Positions 1-8,761 of a stretch of DNA of 64,000 bases are shown here, one piece after another. Numbering within the stretch: the first letter of the stretch is position 1; every line of letters starts with the position of its first letter. A program made the translations under genes and the position numbers. This DNA is from Wenyingzhuangia sp. 2_MG-2023 (GTDB taxonomy: Bacteria; Bacteroidota; Bacteroidia; Flavobacteriales; Flavobacteriaceae), in contig NZ_JAUOSB010000002.1 in assembly GCF_030548295.1 (NCBI RefSeq), positions 312,001 through 376,000 of the forward strand, read 5' to 3'. The notes below the pieces were generated by a model. The model did no database searches. It was not told the origin of the DNA and saw nothing but the letters and a program-made list of their open reading frames with translations.

Positions 1-467
1 GCTCTAAACCCATACTCTCTATCGGTTAGCGTAAAATCATACTTTAATTCAAGTGTGTTTATTATTTCGTCTAAATTAGGAAGTACTACATTTATATAAA
101 AAAGTTTTTTTTCATGAAAATGAAATTCAACCTTAGCTTTATGTCTTCCAAACATTCGTTTGTAATAAAATACCTCAACTTTGTTTTTTTTGGATACTTG
201 TAAAATGGTTTTTGGAATCCCCAACACATGCAATAACTCTTTTCTCGAAATTCCTAACTCTACATTTGATAATGATATGTTTCTATCTGACACATTGCTA
301 TTGGAAATCTTATTAATCCTATCAACAACTGGAATATATGATCTTATTGTAGGATATTTTTCATTGAGTAAATCTCTGTAATTTTGAACATCAATACATT
401 TTTTTAAAGAACATTTCACACAACTTTTAAATCTAAAAAACGAACGGTATAGAATAAATCTAATCAT
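1..467 (-). CDS. Unknown protein, partial (C-terminus beyond window), paralogue of the next gene
   Basis: The frame is open from an ATG at 467 to the window edge, about 155 codons without a stop, so the 3' end is missing. The product starts MIRFILYRSFFRFKSCVKC and is rich in Lys, Phe and Tyr. From about residue 75 onward it resembles the neighbour at 658-1284: both have a G-[IM]-S-[RQ]-K motif, then LG.P, VSKK, then [KR]AK.[ED]FHF and KLFY[IV]NV. I see no signal peptide and recognise no family. The two genes are head-to-tail on the same strand, 190 bases apart, and look like a tandem duplication. Function unknown; that it is a real gene rests on the conserved paralogy. Confidence 0.6.
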   Translation of the reverse strand, partial: MIRFILYRSFFRFKSCVKCSLKKCIDVQNYRDLLNEKYPTIRSYIPVVDRINKISNSNVSDRNISLSNVELGISRKELLHVLGIPKTILQVSKKNKVEVFYYKRMFGRHKAKVEFHFHEKKLFYINVVLPNLDEIINTLELKYDFTLTDREYGFR

Positions 468-657
468 AATTTTGGGGTATTAATTGGGGTTAAAGTATAG
501 CAACTTACCCAAAGATACCCTTGCCTTCTCCTTTTCTAATTGATCAAAAATCAAACTTAAGTTGTTTTTAATCAACTTTTTGAATATTCTTTATTGATCT
601 GTTGAAAAAAATAAAGGTTGTAAAATTCCCTATATGGACCATGAATTTATTAAAAGA

Positions 658-1284
658 CTATAAATTTTCGAAAAGAATTTTAGATTGCTTGTCTTTTTCC
701 TTTATAGACTTTTGCTCTTCTATTTTTCGTAAAACATTAAACTTTTCATGAAAATTAGAACACATGGAATAATAGTTCAGACTCAAGCCTAAATTCACAT
801 CAATTCCAATTGAGTTGTTTAAATTATTCTTAAAGAAGGTTTTACCTGAAGACAAGAAATTTCCATATTTAATTTTTAGGATCTTTAAAACATCTTCAAT
901 AGAATTTATTTCTTGATTGTAAAAATTTACGTTTACATAGAACAATTTATTTCTAAAAAAATGAAAATCCGCTTTTGCTCTTTTTTTCATTATTTTAAGG
1001 GTATAAGACAAAACATAAATCTCTTCTTTTTTAGAAACAATGTGTATCAAACTAGGATTTCCTAGTTTTTTTAATATCATTTTTTGCGACATTCCAAAAA
1101 CCAACCCCATAAACAAGACTTTTTCTGCTGTAGGTTTAAAAGTAGCCGTTTCAAATTCCTCAACTAATTTTTTATAAGAATTTATGCCTGTGTATTTGTC
1201 TATCAATAGACTTTCGTAGTATTTTTTTTTATTAGACTTTAAAAAAAAACTTTTAAGTAAAAGAGAAAATTGGTAAAATTTCAT
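658..1284 (-). CDS. Unknown protein, 208 aa, tandem paralogue
   Basis: A 208-residue, Lys/Phe/Asn-rich protein with no recognisable domain. The middle part (about residues 70-140) matches the upstream partial gene at 1-467: FGMSQK, LGNPSL, VSKKEE, RAKADFHFF and KLFYVNVNF. A phenylalanine-rich start (MKFYQFSLLLKSFFLK) is more basic than a classical signal peptide. The tail is charged and probably helical. Very low GC and no known relatives suggest a fast-evolving lineage-specific family. It could be part of a surface-variable or toxin/immunity-like array, but nothing in the sequence shows that. Confidence 0.6.
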   Translation of the reverse strand: MKFYQFSLLLKSFFLKSNKKKYYESLLIDKYTGINSYKKLVEEFETATFKPTAEKVLFMGLVFGMSQKMILKKLGNPSLIHIVSKKEEIYVLSYTLKIMKKRAKADFHFFRNKLFYVNVNFYNQEINSIEDVLKILKIKYGNFLSSGKTFFKNNLNNSIGIDVNLGLSLNYYSMCSNFHEKFNVLRKIEEQKSIKEKDKQSKILFENL

Positions 1285-1702
1285 AGATGTTTAGTTTAGA
1301 CAAATTTTCTTTTTCATGTGTTAAGATAAGAAAAACACTCTAAATAATCCATTTCAAAAGCTTATCTCACAAAAACAACTTTTCACTCCTCATATTCAAC
1401 ACTAAAACAACCCTATATACAAACAAGTGCATATTTAAATTAAAAAACTAGTATTAAACAAGTTGCAGCTTTAAAAGCATACTAAAATCCATTTTATCCA
1501 TCATCTACAGCATCCTATTTCAAGATCATATTTTTTTCATCTACTTTTAAAATACTTGAATACACTGTCTTAATTTCTGTAAAATCTGGGGCTTCTTTTA
1601 AAATTTAAGAGAATAACTTTAAAATTAAAAAACCCCTAGCAAATCTAATCGCTAGAGGTTTCTTGTCTGAAAAAATCAAAAATAAACTAAATCTATTTTT
1701 TG
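1285..1702. other. Intergenic gap, 418 bases
   Basis: I see no gene here. The right part holds the terminator of the glycerophosphodiesterase operon (1630-1661); the left part is the upstream region of the unknown gene at 658-1284 and is very AT-rich, with no clear TAnnTTTG element. Confidence 0.5.
1630..1661 (-). terminator. Intrinsic terminator of the ECF/FecR/SusCD/GDPD locus
   Basis: The arms AAACCCCTAGC and GCTAGAGGTTT pair over 11 bases with one mismatch around a 10-base loop. On the minus strand the hairpin is followed by a T-rich stretch, 41 bases past the stop codon of the phosphodiesterase gene. Confidence 0.75.
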
Positions 1703-2575
1703 TTAGTGATGTAATTTTTTAGCCTTTAAAAACTGTAATAATTCTTCTGGTAAATCTGTTTGTATCACGTTTACATATTTCTTTTTCAACATTTCATTAA
1801 ACCCAGAATTTTTAGATACTCTCTCCATTCTATCATATTTTCCTAAAGTATTCAACCAAACTCTAATCCCTTTGTCTGCAAGGTTTTTCATAAAACTTTG
1901 TGTATAATAACTTTCATCTACATGAATAATGTCTATGTTTCCATACTCAAGTATCTTAGTTACATCTTTTTCACTATAAGCCCTAGGCATAATTTTTATA
2001 GCACGGTTAAGTTTACGTAACTTTGGAAGCTTTTTATAATTGTACAAAAAGAACAATATTTGATCTTCCATTCCGTGTTTCTCTATAAGTGTATACGTAT
2101 CTTTTGCTGCTTTTTTACTATCAGCTTTAAAATCTACATCTATCAGAATTTTATCTTTGGTTACTTTTAAAACTTCTTCGAACGTTGGTATTTTTTCATT
2201 CGTAGTTTCTCCATCAACAACCAAATAAAGTTCTTGCAATTCTGCCCAAGTTAATTTGCTTACTTTTCCTTTACCATTTGTGGTTCTGTCTACAGAACTA
2301 TCGTGCATAATTACTAACATACCATCTTTGGTTTGCCTTACGTCCAACTCCACAATATCTACTCCTAAACGGATGCATTCTTGAATGGCTTTGATGGAGT
2401 TTTCAGGATATTTTTGATGCGCAGCTCTGTGCGAAACCACCAAAATTTCTTTGTTTTCATGAAAATTCTGAAGAATTTTTTCTGCTTGGGTATGTTGTGC
2501 TTGCAATCCAAACGTTGAAATCAATAAGAAAAAACAAAAGATTGCTGTAATAAAACTACTTCTAGTATTTTTCAT
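1703..2575 (-). CDS. Secreted glycerophosphodiester phosphodiesterase
   Basis: This GDPD-family enzyme hydrolyses glycerophosphodiesters to glycerol-3-phosphate and an alcohol. Residues 1-27 form a signal peptide ending in LQAQ, so it acts in the periplasm or outside. The TIM-barrel metal and catalytic motifs are present: SHRAAH with H49-R50, PENS at 57-60, ELDVR with E76 and D78, and MHD with H91; a later IDVDFK strand carries further metal ligands. Its 290 aa length is normal. It is the last gene of the SusCD locus, 3 bases after susD, which suggests that the uptake pair captures the substrate or product of this enzyme. Exact substrate (phospholipid headgroups, teichoic-acid-like polymers) is not visible. 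Confidence 0.93.
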   Translation of the reverse strand: MKNTRSSFITAIFCFFLLISTFGLQAQHTQAEKILQNFHENKEILVVSHRAAHQKYPENSIKAIQECIRLGVDIVELDVRQTKDGMLVIMHDSSVDRTTNGKGKVSKLTWAELQELYLVVDGETTNEKIPTFEEVLKVTKDKILIDVDFKADSKKAAKDTYTLIEKHGMEDQILFFLYNYKKLPKLRKLNRAIKIMPRAYSEKDVTKILEYGNIDIIHVDESYYTQSFMKNLADKGIRVWLNTLGKYDRMERVSKNSGFNEMLKKKYVNVIQTDLPEELLQFLKAKKLHH

Positions 2576-2578
2576 TTT

Positions 2579-4117
2579 TTAATATTTATCATTTTGTGGA
2601 TAATCAACCGTACTTAAATCTATCTGAGTTTGAGGAATAGGTCTTAACTGATGAAAATCTTGAATATTTGCAGCTCCGTTAGGATTGTATTTCTGCACAC
2701 GCTCTACCAATTTACCTGTTCTAGCCAAATCCATCCAACGCAATTCTTCTCCTCCTAGTTCCATAGCTCTTTCATCTAAAATAACATCTATGTCTAAATC
2801 TCCAGCAACAATATCTGCTAACGACATTCCTGCTTTGGCAGCTCTGTTACGTACCGTATTTAAAAACACCAATGCTTCTGTTTTTTTATCTTGCATCAAC
2901 AATGCTTCGGCAGCTAACAAATAGGTTTCAGAAAGTCTAAATACAAAGAAATCTCTAAATCCTGCTTTGTCTTGAAAACTAGCTCTGGTAGGATCGTCGT
3001 GTTTTTTCATTCCCCAGTGCATTTTATCAGTATTTGGAGCAATCTCAGAAAACACTCCTGGTTCTGTTTCCCAAATAGCTACTTCTCCAATAGATTTTCC
3101 ATCAGGAAGCGTTTCTGCTTTGTTGTAATACCATGTATATCTAAAAGTGACATCAAAACGAGTATCATTCTCTTCAAAAAGGTTTCTAAAAAACTCTGTA
3201 GGTCTAAACCTTGTGTAAGGACGACCTCCTTGAGTTACATCTCTTGTCAAACCAGGAAACTGATCGTATGCAGGTGTAAAAAACAAATGCCCTTGGTTTC
3301 CATTTCCATTGTTCAATGCATCGTTTAAATATTGTACGGAAAATATAATTTCCGAATTTTCTTGATTGTTATAATCAAACACATCTGCATAACTATCTAA
3401 CAAATTGTAAGCCCCACTATTAATTACTTCTTTAGCTGCTGTTTCTGCTCCTTGATAATCTTCTAACAAAATTAAAATTCTAGCCATTTGATGCAACGCT
3501 GCTCCTTTGGTTGCTCTACCATAATCTGATGCTGTGTACGTTAAATTGTCTATTGCAAACTGAGTATCCGCTTTCATAAATTCCCAAATCACCTTTTTGT
3601 CTGTAGGCAAATCTTCTGTATTTACTCCTTTGGTTTCTGTTTCTCTTAGTACCACATCTCCAAACTGCAGCGTAAGCCAATAGTAGTAATGTGCTCTTAA
3701 AAAACGTGCTTCTGCTTTGTACGTATTTTTTTGTACTTCTGTCAGTTCTGAAACTGCATCAATTCTATCTAAAATGGTGTTTGCTGAATTGATTCCCGCA
3801 TACAAATATGTCCAAATTCTATACAAATAAGTCTCAGTAGAATTCAACTCATTAGAATAAGTATCCATAAATTTAGCACCTCCATCTTTACCGTGTCTAA
3901 AAAGATCTGTTCCAAAGGTTGTTACGGTAAACCCTTCTTGCGTTCCGTAAATATTTCTTAAAGTGGAATAAATTCCGTTTACTCCATCTCTAATTCCTGT
4001 AGGAGTGCTAAATATAGAATCTGGAGCAGCTTCTGACAAAGGCTCTTCTTCTAAACTACATCCATTAAAGAAAAAAATGGACACTAAAATTGTTATGTAA
4101 AAAAATCTTTTTTTCAT
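2579..4117 (-). CDS. SusD/RagB-family substrate-binding lipoprotein
   Basis: A 512-residue outer-membrane lipoprotein: a short signal followed by a lipobox ending at Cys20 (FFFNGCS) and acidic residues typical of surface export in Bacteroidota. The N-terminal SusD-like region and the TPR-type helices with the ARFLRAHYYYWL motif (about 138-149) are clear, as is the C-terminal RNRAAKAGM...ILDERAMELGGEELRW segment. SusD proteins cap the SusC channel and bind the substrate. It lies between its SusC partner (12 bases upstream) and the phosphodiesterase, so a phosphodiester-containing ligand is a reasonable inference; the sequence itself does not show ligand specificity. Confidence 0.95.
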   Translation of the reverse strand: MKKRFFYITILVSIFFFNGCSLEEEPLSEAAPDSIFSTPTGIRDGVNGIYSTLRNIYGTQEGFTVTTFGTDLFRHGKDGGAKFMDTYSNELNSTETYLYRIWTYLYAGINSANTILDRIDAVSELTEVQKNTYKAEARFLRAHYYYWLTLQFGDVVLRETETKGVNTEDLPTDKKVIWEFMKADTQFAIDNLTYTASDYGRATKGAALHQMARILILLEDYQGAETAAKEVINSGAYNLLDSYADVFDYNNQENSEIIFSVQYLNDALNNGNGNQGHLFFTPAYDQFPGLTRDVTQGGRPYTRFRPTEFFRNLFEENDTRFDVTFRYTWYYNKAETLPDGKSIGEVAIWETEPGVFSEIAPNTDKMHWGMKKHDDPTRASFQDKAGFRDFFVFRLSETYLLAAEALLMQDKKTEALVFLNTVRNRAAKAGMSLADIVAGDLDIDVILDERAMELGGEELRWMDLARTGKLVERVQKYNPNGAANIQDFHQLRPIPQTQIDLSTVDYPQNDKY

Positions 4118-4129
4118 TTTTAACTTCTT

Positions 4130-7100
4130 TTAAAGGTTGATATTTAAACCTAAAGCATAGGTTTTTGTAGAAGGATACAAAGCTCGTTCTCCGTTGGATT
4201 CAAACTCAGGATCAAATCCTTTATAATTGGTAATGGTAAATGGGTTTTCTGCCGTAAAATTGAATGAGACTCCTGTTAAGTTTAATTTTTTCAACAAATG
4301 ATTTGGCAAAGAATAGGTAAACACTAAGTTTCTTACTCTAATAAAACTCACATCTTTGTAAGTTAATGTAGACCCTAAATACACACTTTCTTGACTAACA
4401 TTAGGTCTTGGATTGCTGTTTGTTGGATTTTCTGGAGTCCAATAGTCTACATCTAAATTATTGTAACGTCCTGCAAGTCTGTTGTTGTTTCCATAAAACT
4501 CAGAACTTGTCATATTGTTTTGTCTGGTTTGGATTACTGTAGACAATGAAAATCCTTTGTAATAAAATCTATGTGTCATCCCTCCAACCCATTTTGGTGT
4601 AGGAGACCCTAAAACCACTCTATCATCTGCATCTATAGCTCCATCATTATTAATGTCTTCCACTTTTATTTGACCTGGAGTAAAACCGTAAGAAGCTGCT
4701 TCTTCTGCTTCATTTGTTTGCCAAATCCCTACTTTTCTATAGTCGTAAAAAACATTGATTGGTTTTCCTATAAACCACAAGTTTCCAATGTCATCTTTAC
4801 CATCTCCGTAAATTTGAGTGATTTTATTCTTATTGGTAGAAAAGGTGAAATCTGCTTCCCATTTAAAATCTTTAGAAGGAATGATGTCTTTGAAAGAAAC
4901 GTTTACTTCCCAACCTTCATTACTTGTGGCTCCAATATTTTCTAAAACAGTGGTAAATCCTGAACTTGTTGGTAAACTTCTTGGCAACAACAAATCTGAC
5001 GTGTTAGATTGGTAATAGTTTACGCTACCGCTTACTCTTCTTTTTAAAATTTCAAAATCCAAACCTACGTTTGTTTGTTTGGTCGTTTCCCACTTTAATT
5101 CTGGGTTTGAAATAGAACCAGGTACAAAACCAGGAGCTCCACCATCTCCAAAAGCATAATAACTCTTTTCTAAAGAACTAAATGTTTGGTATGGAGCAAT
5201 TGCTGTATTTCCAGTTTTACCAAAACTTACTCTAAACTTTAAGTCTGAAACAATGTTCTCTGGCACTTTAAAGAAAGATTCTTCTGACAATCTCCAAGCT
5301 ACAGCTGCAGATGGAAAATACCCCCATTTGTTCCCTTCTGCAAATCTAGAAGAACCGTCTGCTCTTCCTGTAAAAGTTAACAAATAACGTTTGTCAAATT
5401 GATAGTTGAATCTTGCTGTGTAAGATAATAATCTCCATTTTAGATGATTGCTACCAATACTAGATACCTCACCTGCAGAACCCAAATTGTTGTATGTTTG
5501 AGAATCGTAAGGAATGTCTTTTACATTGGTATAACTTGTTTTTTCTGTTTGATTTTGAGAACTCTGCACAAACGTTGCCGCAAACTCATGCTGATCACCA
5601 AAATCTTGTTTGTAGTTCAAAATATTTTCAACCGTTAACGATACTGTATCACTATTATTCACTCCTGCTGTAGAAGCTCCACCTTGATTATTAGTAGTCA
5701 TACTTCCGTAGAAATATCCCTTTTTACCAAACTGCATGTCAGGCCCTACATTCAAACGGTAACTCAAACTTTCTGAAAAGGCATATTCTGCAAAGATACT
5801 TGCAAAAACTCTTGTCTTAAATTGTTCACTTACCGAGTTTTGAATATCTGAATATGGATTTACACGTTGACTCTCATCATTGGTAGGTCTAAACAATATA
5901 TTTCCTTCTTCATCATAAGGAATTCCCAAAGGATTTAATCTCAAAACATTGTCAAACAAATCATTCTGAGTAATATTTTGTTTAGAACGACTAATAAAAG
6001 AAGACACTCCAAACTTGAACGCATCGTTTACTTTGTGGTCTAAATTTATTCTTAACGAACCTCTTTCAAACTTAGAATTAGCCACTACTCCTTGTTCTTT
6101 AAAATAGTTTAAAGACGTGTTAAATTGTGTTTTTTCGTTTCCTCCATTAATACTCAACTGGTGATTTTGTTTGCTTCCGTTTCCATAAATCAAATCTTGC
6201 CAATCTGTATCTCTACCTTGTGCAATAGACTCCAAACCAATATTGTCAAAAATATCGCTATCGTCCGGATAAACACCTGTTACTGTTCTTTCTGCCTCAC
6301 GTCTTAACTGTGCAAACTCTTCTCCATTCATCAAATCTAATTTGTTCATTACAGAAGTTTGTCCGTAATAAGAAGAAAGACTCACAGTCGTTTTTCCTTT
6401 GTTTGAACCTCTTTTGGTAGTAATTAAAATAACCCCGTTAGAAGCTCTAGAACCGTAAATTGCTGTAGAAGAAGCATCTTTTAACACCTCTACTGATGAA
6501 ATATCATTGGGATTGATTTCATTAATTCCACCAATAATTGGAATTCCATCCAAAACAATTAAGGGAGAATTGTCTGCTCCAATAGAACGTTCTCCACGAA
6601 TTCTAACAGTAATAGCTCCTCCTGGTTCATTTCCTCCACTAAAAACATCCATTCCTGCTACTTTACCTTTCAATGCTTGTAGTGCATTGGTGGTTGGAAT
6701 TTCAGAAATATCTTTTTCAGAAACTGATGACACTGCTCCTGTAAGATCTCTTTTTTTCTGTTTACCATACCCCACAACAACAACTGCATCCAATTGATGT
6801 AAATCTTCTATCAACTGAATTTTTAAATAGTCATTCCCTAACACCACAACCTCTTTGGTTCTATACCCCAAACAACTAACTATCAAAACCTTATTAGTAC
6901 CAGAAATTGCCATAGAAAATTCACCATCAAAACTAGAAACCGTTACATTTTCGGTTCCTTTTTCTTTAATTGTTGCACTTGGAACAGGTGTTCCATCTTC
7001 AGCCGTTACCATTCCCTTAATTTTGATAGCAGCTTGTTTTGTGTTTTTGATTTCTTTTTTTAAGATGATTTGATTTTTATAAATCTCAAAAGAAATTCCC

Positions 7101-7411
7101 GTTCCTAAAAACAACTTTTTTAACACTTCTGAAACTCCTTTTTGATTTTCGTCTACAGAAACAATTCTAGATAAATCAATCTTTTTTGTATCTACAAAAA
7201 AGTTATAATCAGTTATAGATTCTATTTTGTTCAATACTTGACTCATGCTTACTTTTTTTAATTTCAAAGTAATTTCTGTGTCTTGAGCATAAGTGTTTCC
7301 TGCGGAAACGCTTGTAATTGTTAATAACAACATAAGTATTGTTATCTTCATTTTAATGTTTTGCCTTAAAGTAAAGCAGGATGTTTTCATCCAATCATTA
7401 TTTTTTTTCAT
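4130..7411 (-). CDS. SusC/RagA TonB-dependent transporter with N-terminal STN signalling domain
   Basis: An outer-membrane active-import channel. I use the ATG at 7411 (MKKNNDW); an in-frame ATG at 7474 would add 21 residues before a good signal region and is less likely. After the signal (ending NTYAQ) comes an STN domain of roughly 75 residues (KVSMSQVLNKIESITDYNFF), then a carboxypeptidase-like beta-sandwich (IKGMVTAEDGTPVPSATIK), the plug (NALQALKGKVAGMDV, SPLIVLDGIPI) and a 22-strand barrel ending in LGLNINL. The STN domain is the part of FecA-type receptors that signals to a FecR anti-sigma factor, and fecR and an ECF sigma gene lie directly upstream. So uptake and induction are probably coupled. 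Confidence 0.95.
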   Translation of the reverse strand: MKKNNDWMKTSCFTLRQNIKMKITILMLLLTITSVSAGNTYAQDTEITLKLKKVSMSQVLNKIESITDYNFFVDTKKIDLSRIVSVDENQKGVSEVLKKLFLGTGISFEIYKNQIILKKEIKNTKQAAIKIKGMVTAEDGTPVPSATIKEKGTENVTVSSFDGEFSMAISGTNKVLIVSCLGYRTKEVVVLGNDYLKIQLIEDLHQLDAVVVVGYGKQKKRDLTGAVSSVSEKDISEIPTTNALQALKGKVAGMDVFSGGNEPGGAITVRIRGERSIGADNSPLIVLDGIPIIGGINEINPNDISSVEVLKDASSTAIYGSRASNGVILITTKRGSNKGKTTVSLSSYYGQTSVMNKLDLMNGEEFAQLRREAERTVTGVYPDDSDIFDNIGLESIAQGRDTDWQDLIYGNGSKQNHQLSINGGNEKTQFNTSLNYFKEQGVVANSKFERGSLRINLDHKVNDAFKFGVSSFISRSKQNITQNDLFDNVLRLNPLGIPYDEEGNILFRPTNDESQRVNPYSDIQNSVSEQFKTRVFASIFAEYAFSESLSYRLNVGPDMQFGKKGYFYGSMTTNNQGGASTAGVNNSDTVSLTVENILNYKQDFGDQHEFAATFVQSSQNQTEKTSYTNVKDIPYDSQTYNNLGSAGEVSSIGSNHLKWRLLSYTARFNYQFDKRYLLTFTGRADGSSRFAEGNKWGYFPSAAVAWRLSEESFFKVPENIVSDLKFRVSFGKTGNTAIAPYQTFSSLEKSYYAFGDGGAPGFVPGSISNPELKWETTKQTNVGLDFEILKRRVSGSVNYYQSNTSDLLLPRSLPTSSGFTTVLENIGATSNEGWEVNVSFKDIIPSKDFKWEADFTFSTNKNKITQIYGDGKDDIGNLWFIGKPINVFYDYRKVGIWQTNEAEEAASYGFTPGQIKVEDINNDGAIDADDRVVLGSPTPKWVGGMTHRFYYKGFSLSTVIQTRQNNMTSSEFYGNNNRLAGRYNNLDVDYWTPENPTNSNPRPNVSQESVYLGSTLTYKDVSFIRVRNLVFTYSLPNHLLKKLNLTGVSFNFTAENPFTITNYKGFDPEFESNGERALYPSTKTYALGLNINL

Positions 7412-7460
7412 ATTTTTGTTTTGAAAATTTGTGGTTATTCTATAGTCACTACATAAAATC

Positions 7461-7483
7461 GGGAAGTGTTGCAACCACTTTCC
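7461..7483. other. Hairpin between fecR and susC
   Basis: GGGAAGTG and CACTTTCC form a short stem around TTGCAAC in the 120-base gap between fecR and susC. Only the plus strand has a T-run after it (TTCTTTTTTT), while the likely transcript is minus-strand. It may be an mRNA stem that separates weak fecR from strong susC expression, or a chance structure. Confidence 0.35.
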
Positions 7484-7531
7484 GGTTCTTTTTTTAAATA
7501 AATCTGTGGTTTATTTCATTGGCATCTCATT

Positions 7532-8698
7532 TTATTCTAGGGTGATTGTATTTTCTTTTATACGATAATGAATTCCAAAACTTCTGCTTAGAATCTCCAT
7601 TGTTTCTTCAATAGTTTCTGAATCAAAAACCGCATTAAACGTATTTTCTTCCAACAACAAATTGTCATTCACAATCTGTACGTTGTATTTTCTTTCTAGC
7701 TTTTTTCGAATTGTTTTGAAAGGAGTGTCTTTAAAAATTAACTTTCCGTCCAACCATGCAGTATGCTGTTCAATATCTGTTTTTTGTACTGAAAAATTTC
7801 TATACTCTACATCCCATATTGCCATGTGTCCTGGAGACAACAACGTGCTATTTTTTATATTGTATTTGTTCTTTTCCGGATACAAACTCACAGATCCTTC
7901 CAGCAATACTGTGCTGATGTTTTTATCTTCTGGATAAGCAGAAATGTTGAACTTGGTTCCCAATACTCTAATATTGATATCTTTATTTGCATTCACCACA
8001 AAAGGATGTGCTTGATCTTTGTACACCTCAAAATAAGCTTCACCCTCTAGCAAAACCTCTCTATTTTTATGAGCTACAAATTGAGTTGGGTATTTTAATG
8101 AAGAACCTGAATTCAACTTTACTTGAGTTCCATCAGAAAGAACTATGTCAAATACTTTTCCATAAGGAACGGTAATTTTATGATATTCAACAGCAACTTC
8201 ATCAAAGCTTGTTTTCTCGTAGGTTAACTGACTTCCTAATTGAACCGCATTACATTCTATCTTTAAAATAGTTTTAGGTTCCGAAGTTTTTAGTGTTTTT
8301 ATAGTACCATTGGTCAACCTTAAAGCTACTTCGGTAGGAGATACAACCGTTTTCTGTGTTAAGTTGTAAAAAAATGCTCCCCCAGCCATTATTCCGATAA
8401 AAATAGCCGCGTATTTGTAAATAGAAACCCTAGAGAACAATTGTTTAACTTTGATTGATTTAGATACAGGCTGGTTTAATTTTGAAGTAATTTTTAACCA
8501 AGCGCTCTCTTTCTCTATCTTTTCTAAAAAAGAAATTTGTCGGTACTTTTTGTACACTTGTAAATAATCAGAAAATATTTTTTGATGTTCCTTGTCTTCT
8601 TCCAGCCATGTTTTCAAAATTACATACTGATCTTTATCTAAAGATTTATCAATATATGATTTTACCAATGAAAAAATATCAATCTCCTTGAAACTCAT
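7532..8698 (-). CDS. FecR-family anti-sigma factor
   Basis: Inner-membrane anti-sigma factor. The ATG at 8698 (MSFKEIDIF) is preferred over an in-frame GTG at 8707. The cytoplasmic N-terminus (about 1-90) has the helical anti-sigma part with the SAWLKI segment; one membrane helix follows (YAAIFIGIMAGGAFF, about 90-108). The periplasmic FecR domain carries VPYGKVFDIVLSDGTQVKL and REVLLEGEAYFEV; the C-terminus is a DUF4974-type domain (GKLIFKDTPFKTIRKKLE) that mimics an STN fold. It should hold the ECF sigma factor encoded 64 bases upstream and release it when the STN-bearing SusC is loaded. A promoter-like sequence lies just upstream at 8721-8751. Confidence 0.93.
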   Translation of the reverse strand: MSFKEIDIFSLVKSYIDKSLDKDQYVILKTWLEEDKEHQKIFSDYLQVYKKYRQISFLEKIEKESAWLKITSKLNQPVSKSIKVKQLFSRVSIYKYAAIFIGIMAGGAFFYNLTQKTVVSPTEVALRLTNGTIKTLKTSEPKTILKIECNAVQLGSQLTYEKTSFDEVAVEYHKITVPYGKVFDIVLSDGTQVKLNSGSSLKYPTQFVAHKNREVLLEGEAYFEVYKDQAHPFVVNANKDINIRVLGTKFNISAYPEDKNISTVLLEGSVSLYPEKNKYNIKNSTLLSPGHMAIWDVEYRNFSVQKTDIEQHTAWLDGKLIFKDTPFKTIRKKLERKYNVQIVNDNLLLEENTFNAVFDSETIEETMEILSRSFGIHYRIKENTITLE

Positions 8699-8720
8699 TA
8701 TTTGCACGTTTTATACTATA

Positions 8721-8751
8721 CAAATAGAAATTCACTAAAATGGGTGACAAG
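8721..8751 (-). promoter_or_regulatory. Putative promoter of fecR, overlapping a GTCACCC word
   Basis: On the minus strand CTTG, 19 bases, then TCTATTTG resembles the Bacteroidota -33 TTTG / -7 TAnnTTTG promoter. The -33 element runs into GTCACCC (8742-8748), a word repeated upstream of two other genes in the window. It could drive fecR-susCD separately from the sigma gene. Confidence 0.4.
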
Positions 8752-8761
8752 AAAAATGGCC

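Noticed and set aside
181-381. 66-codon plus-strand frame
   Set aside because: It is antisense to the unknown gene at 1-467, whose protein is conserved with its paralogue.
7412-7474. Longer first SusC starting at 7474
   Set aside because: The added 21 residues are not signal-like; the ATG at 7411 precedes a good exported start.
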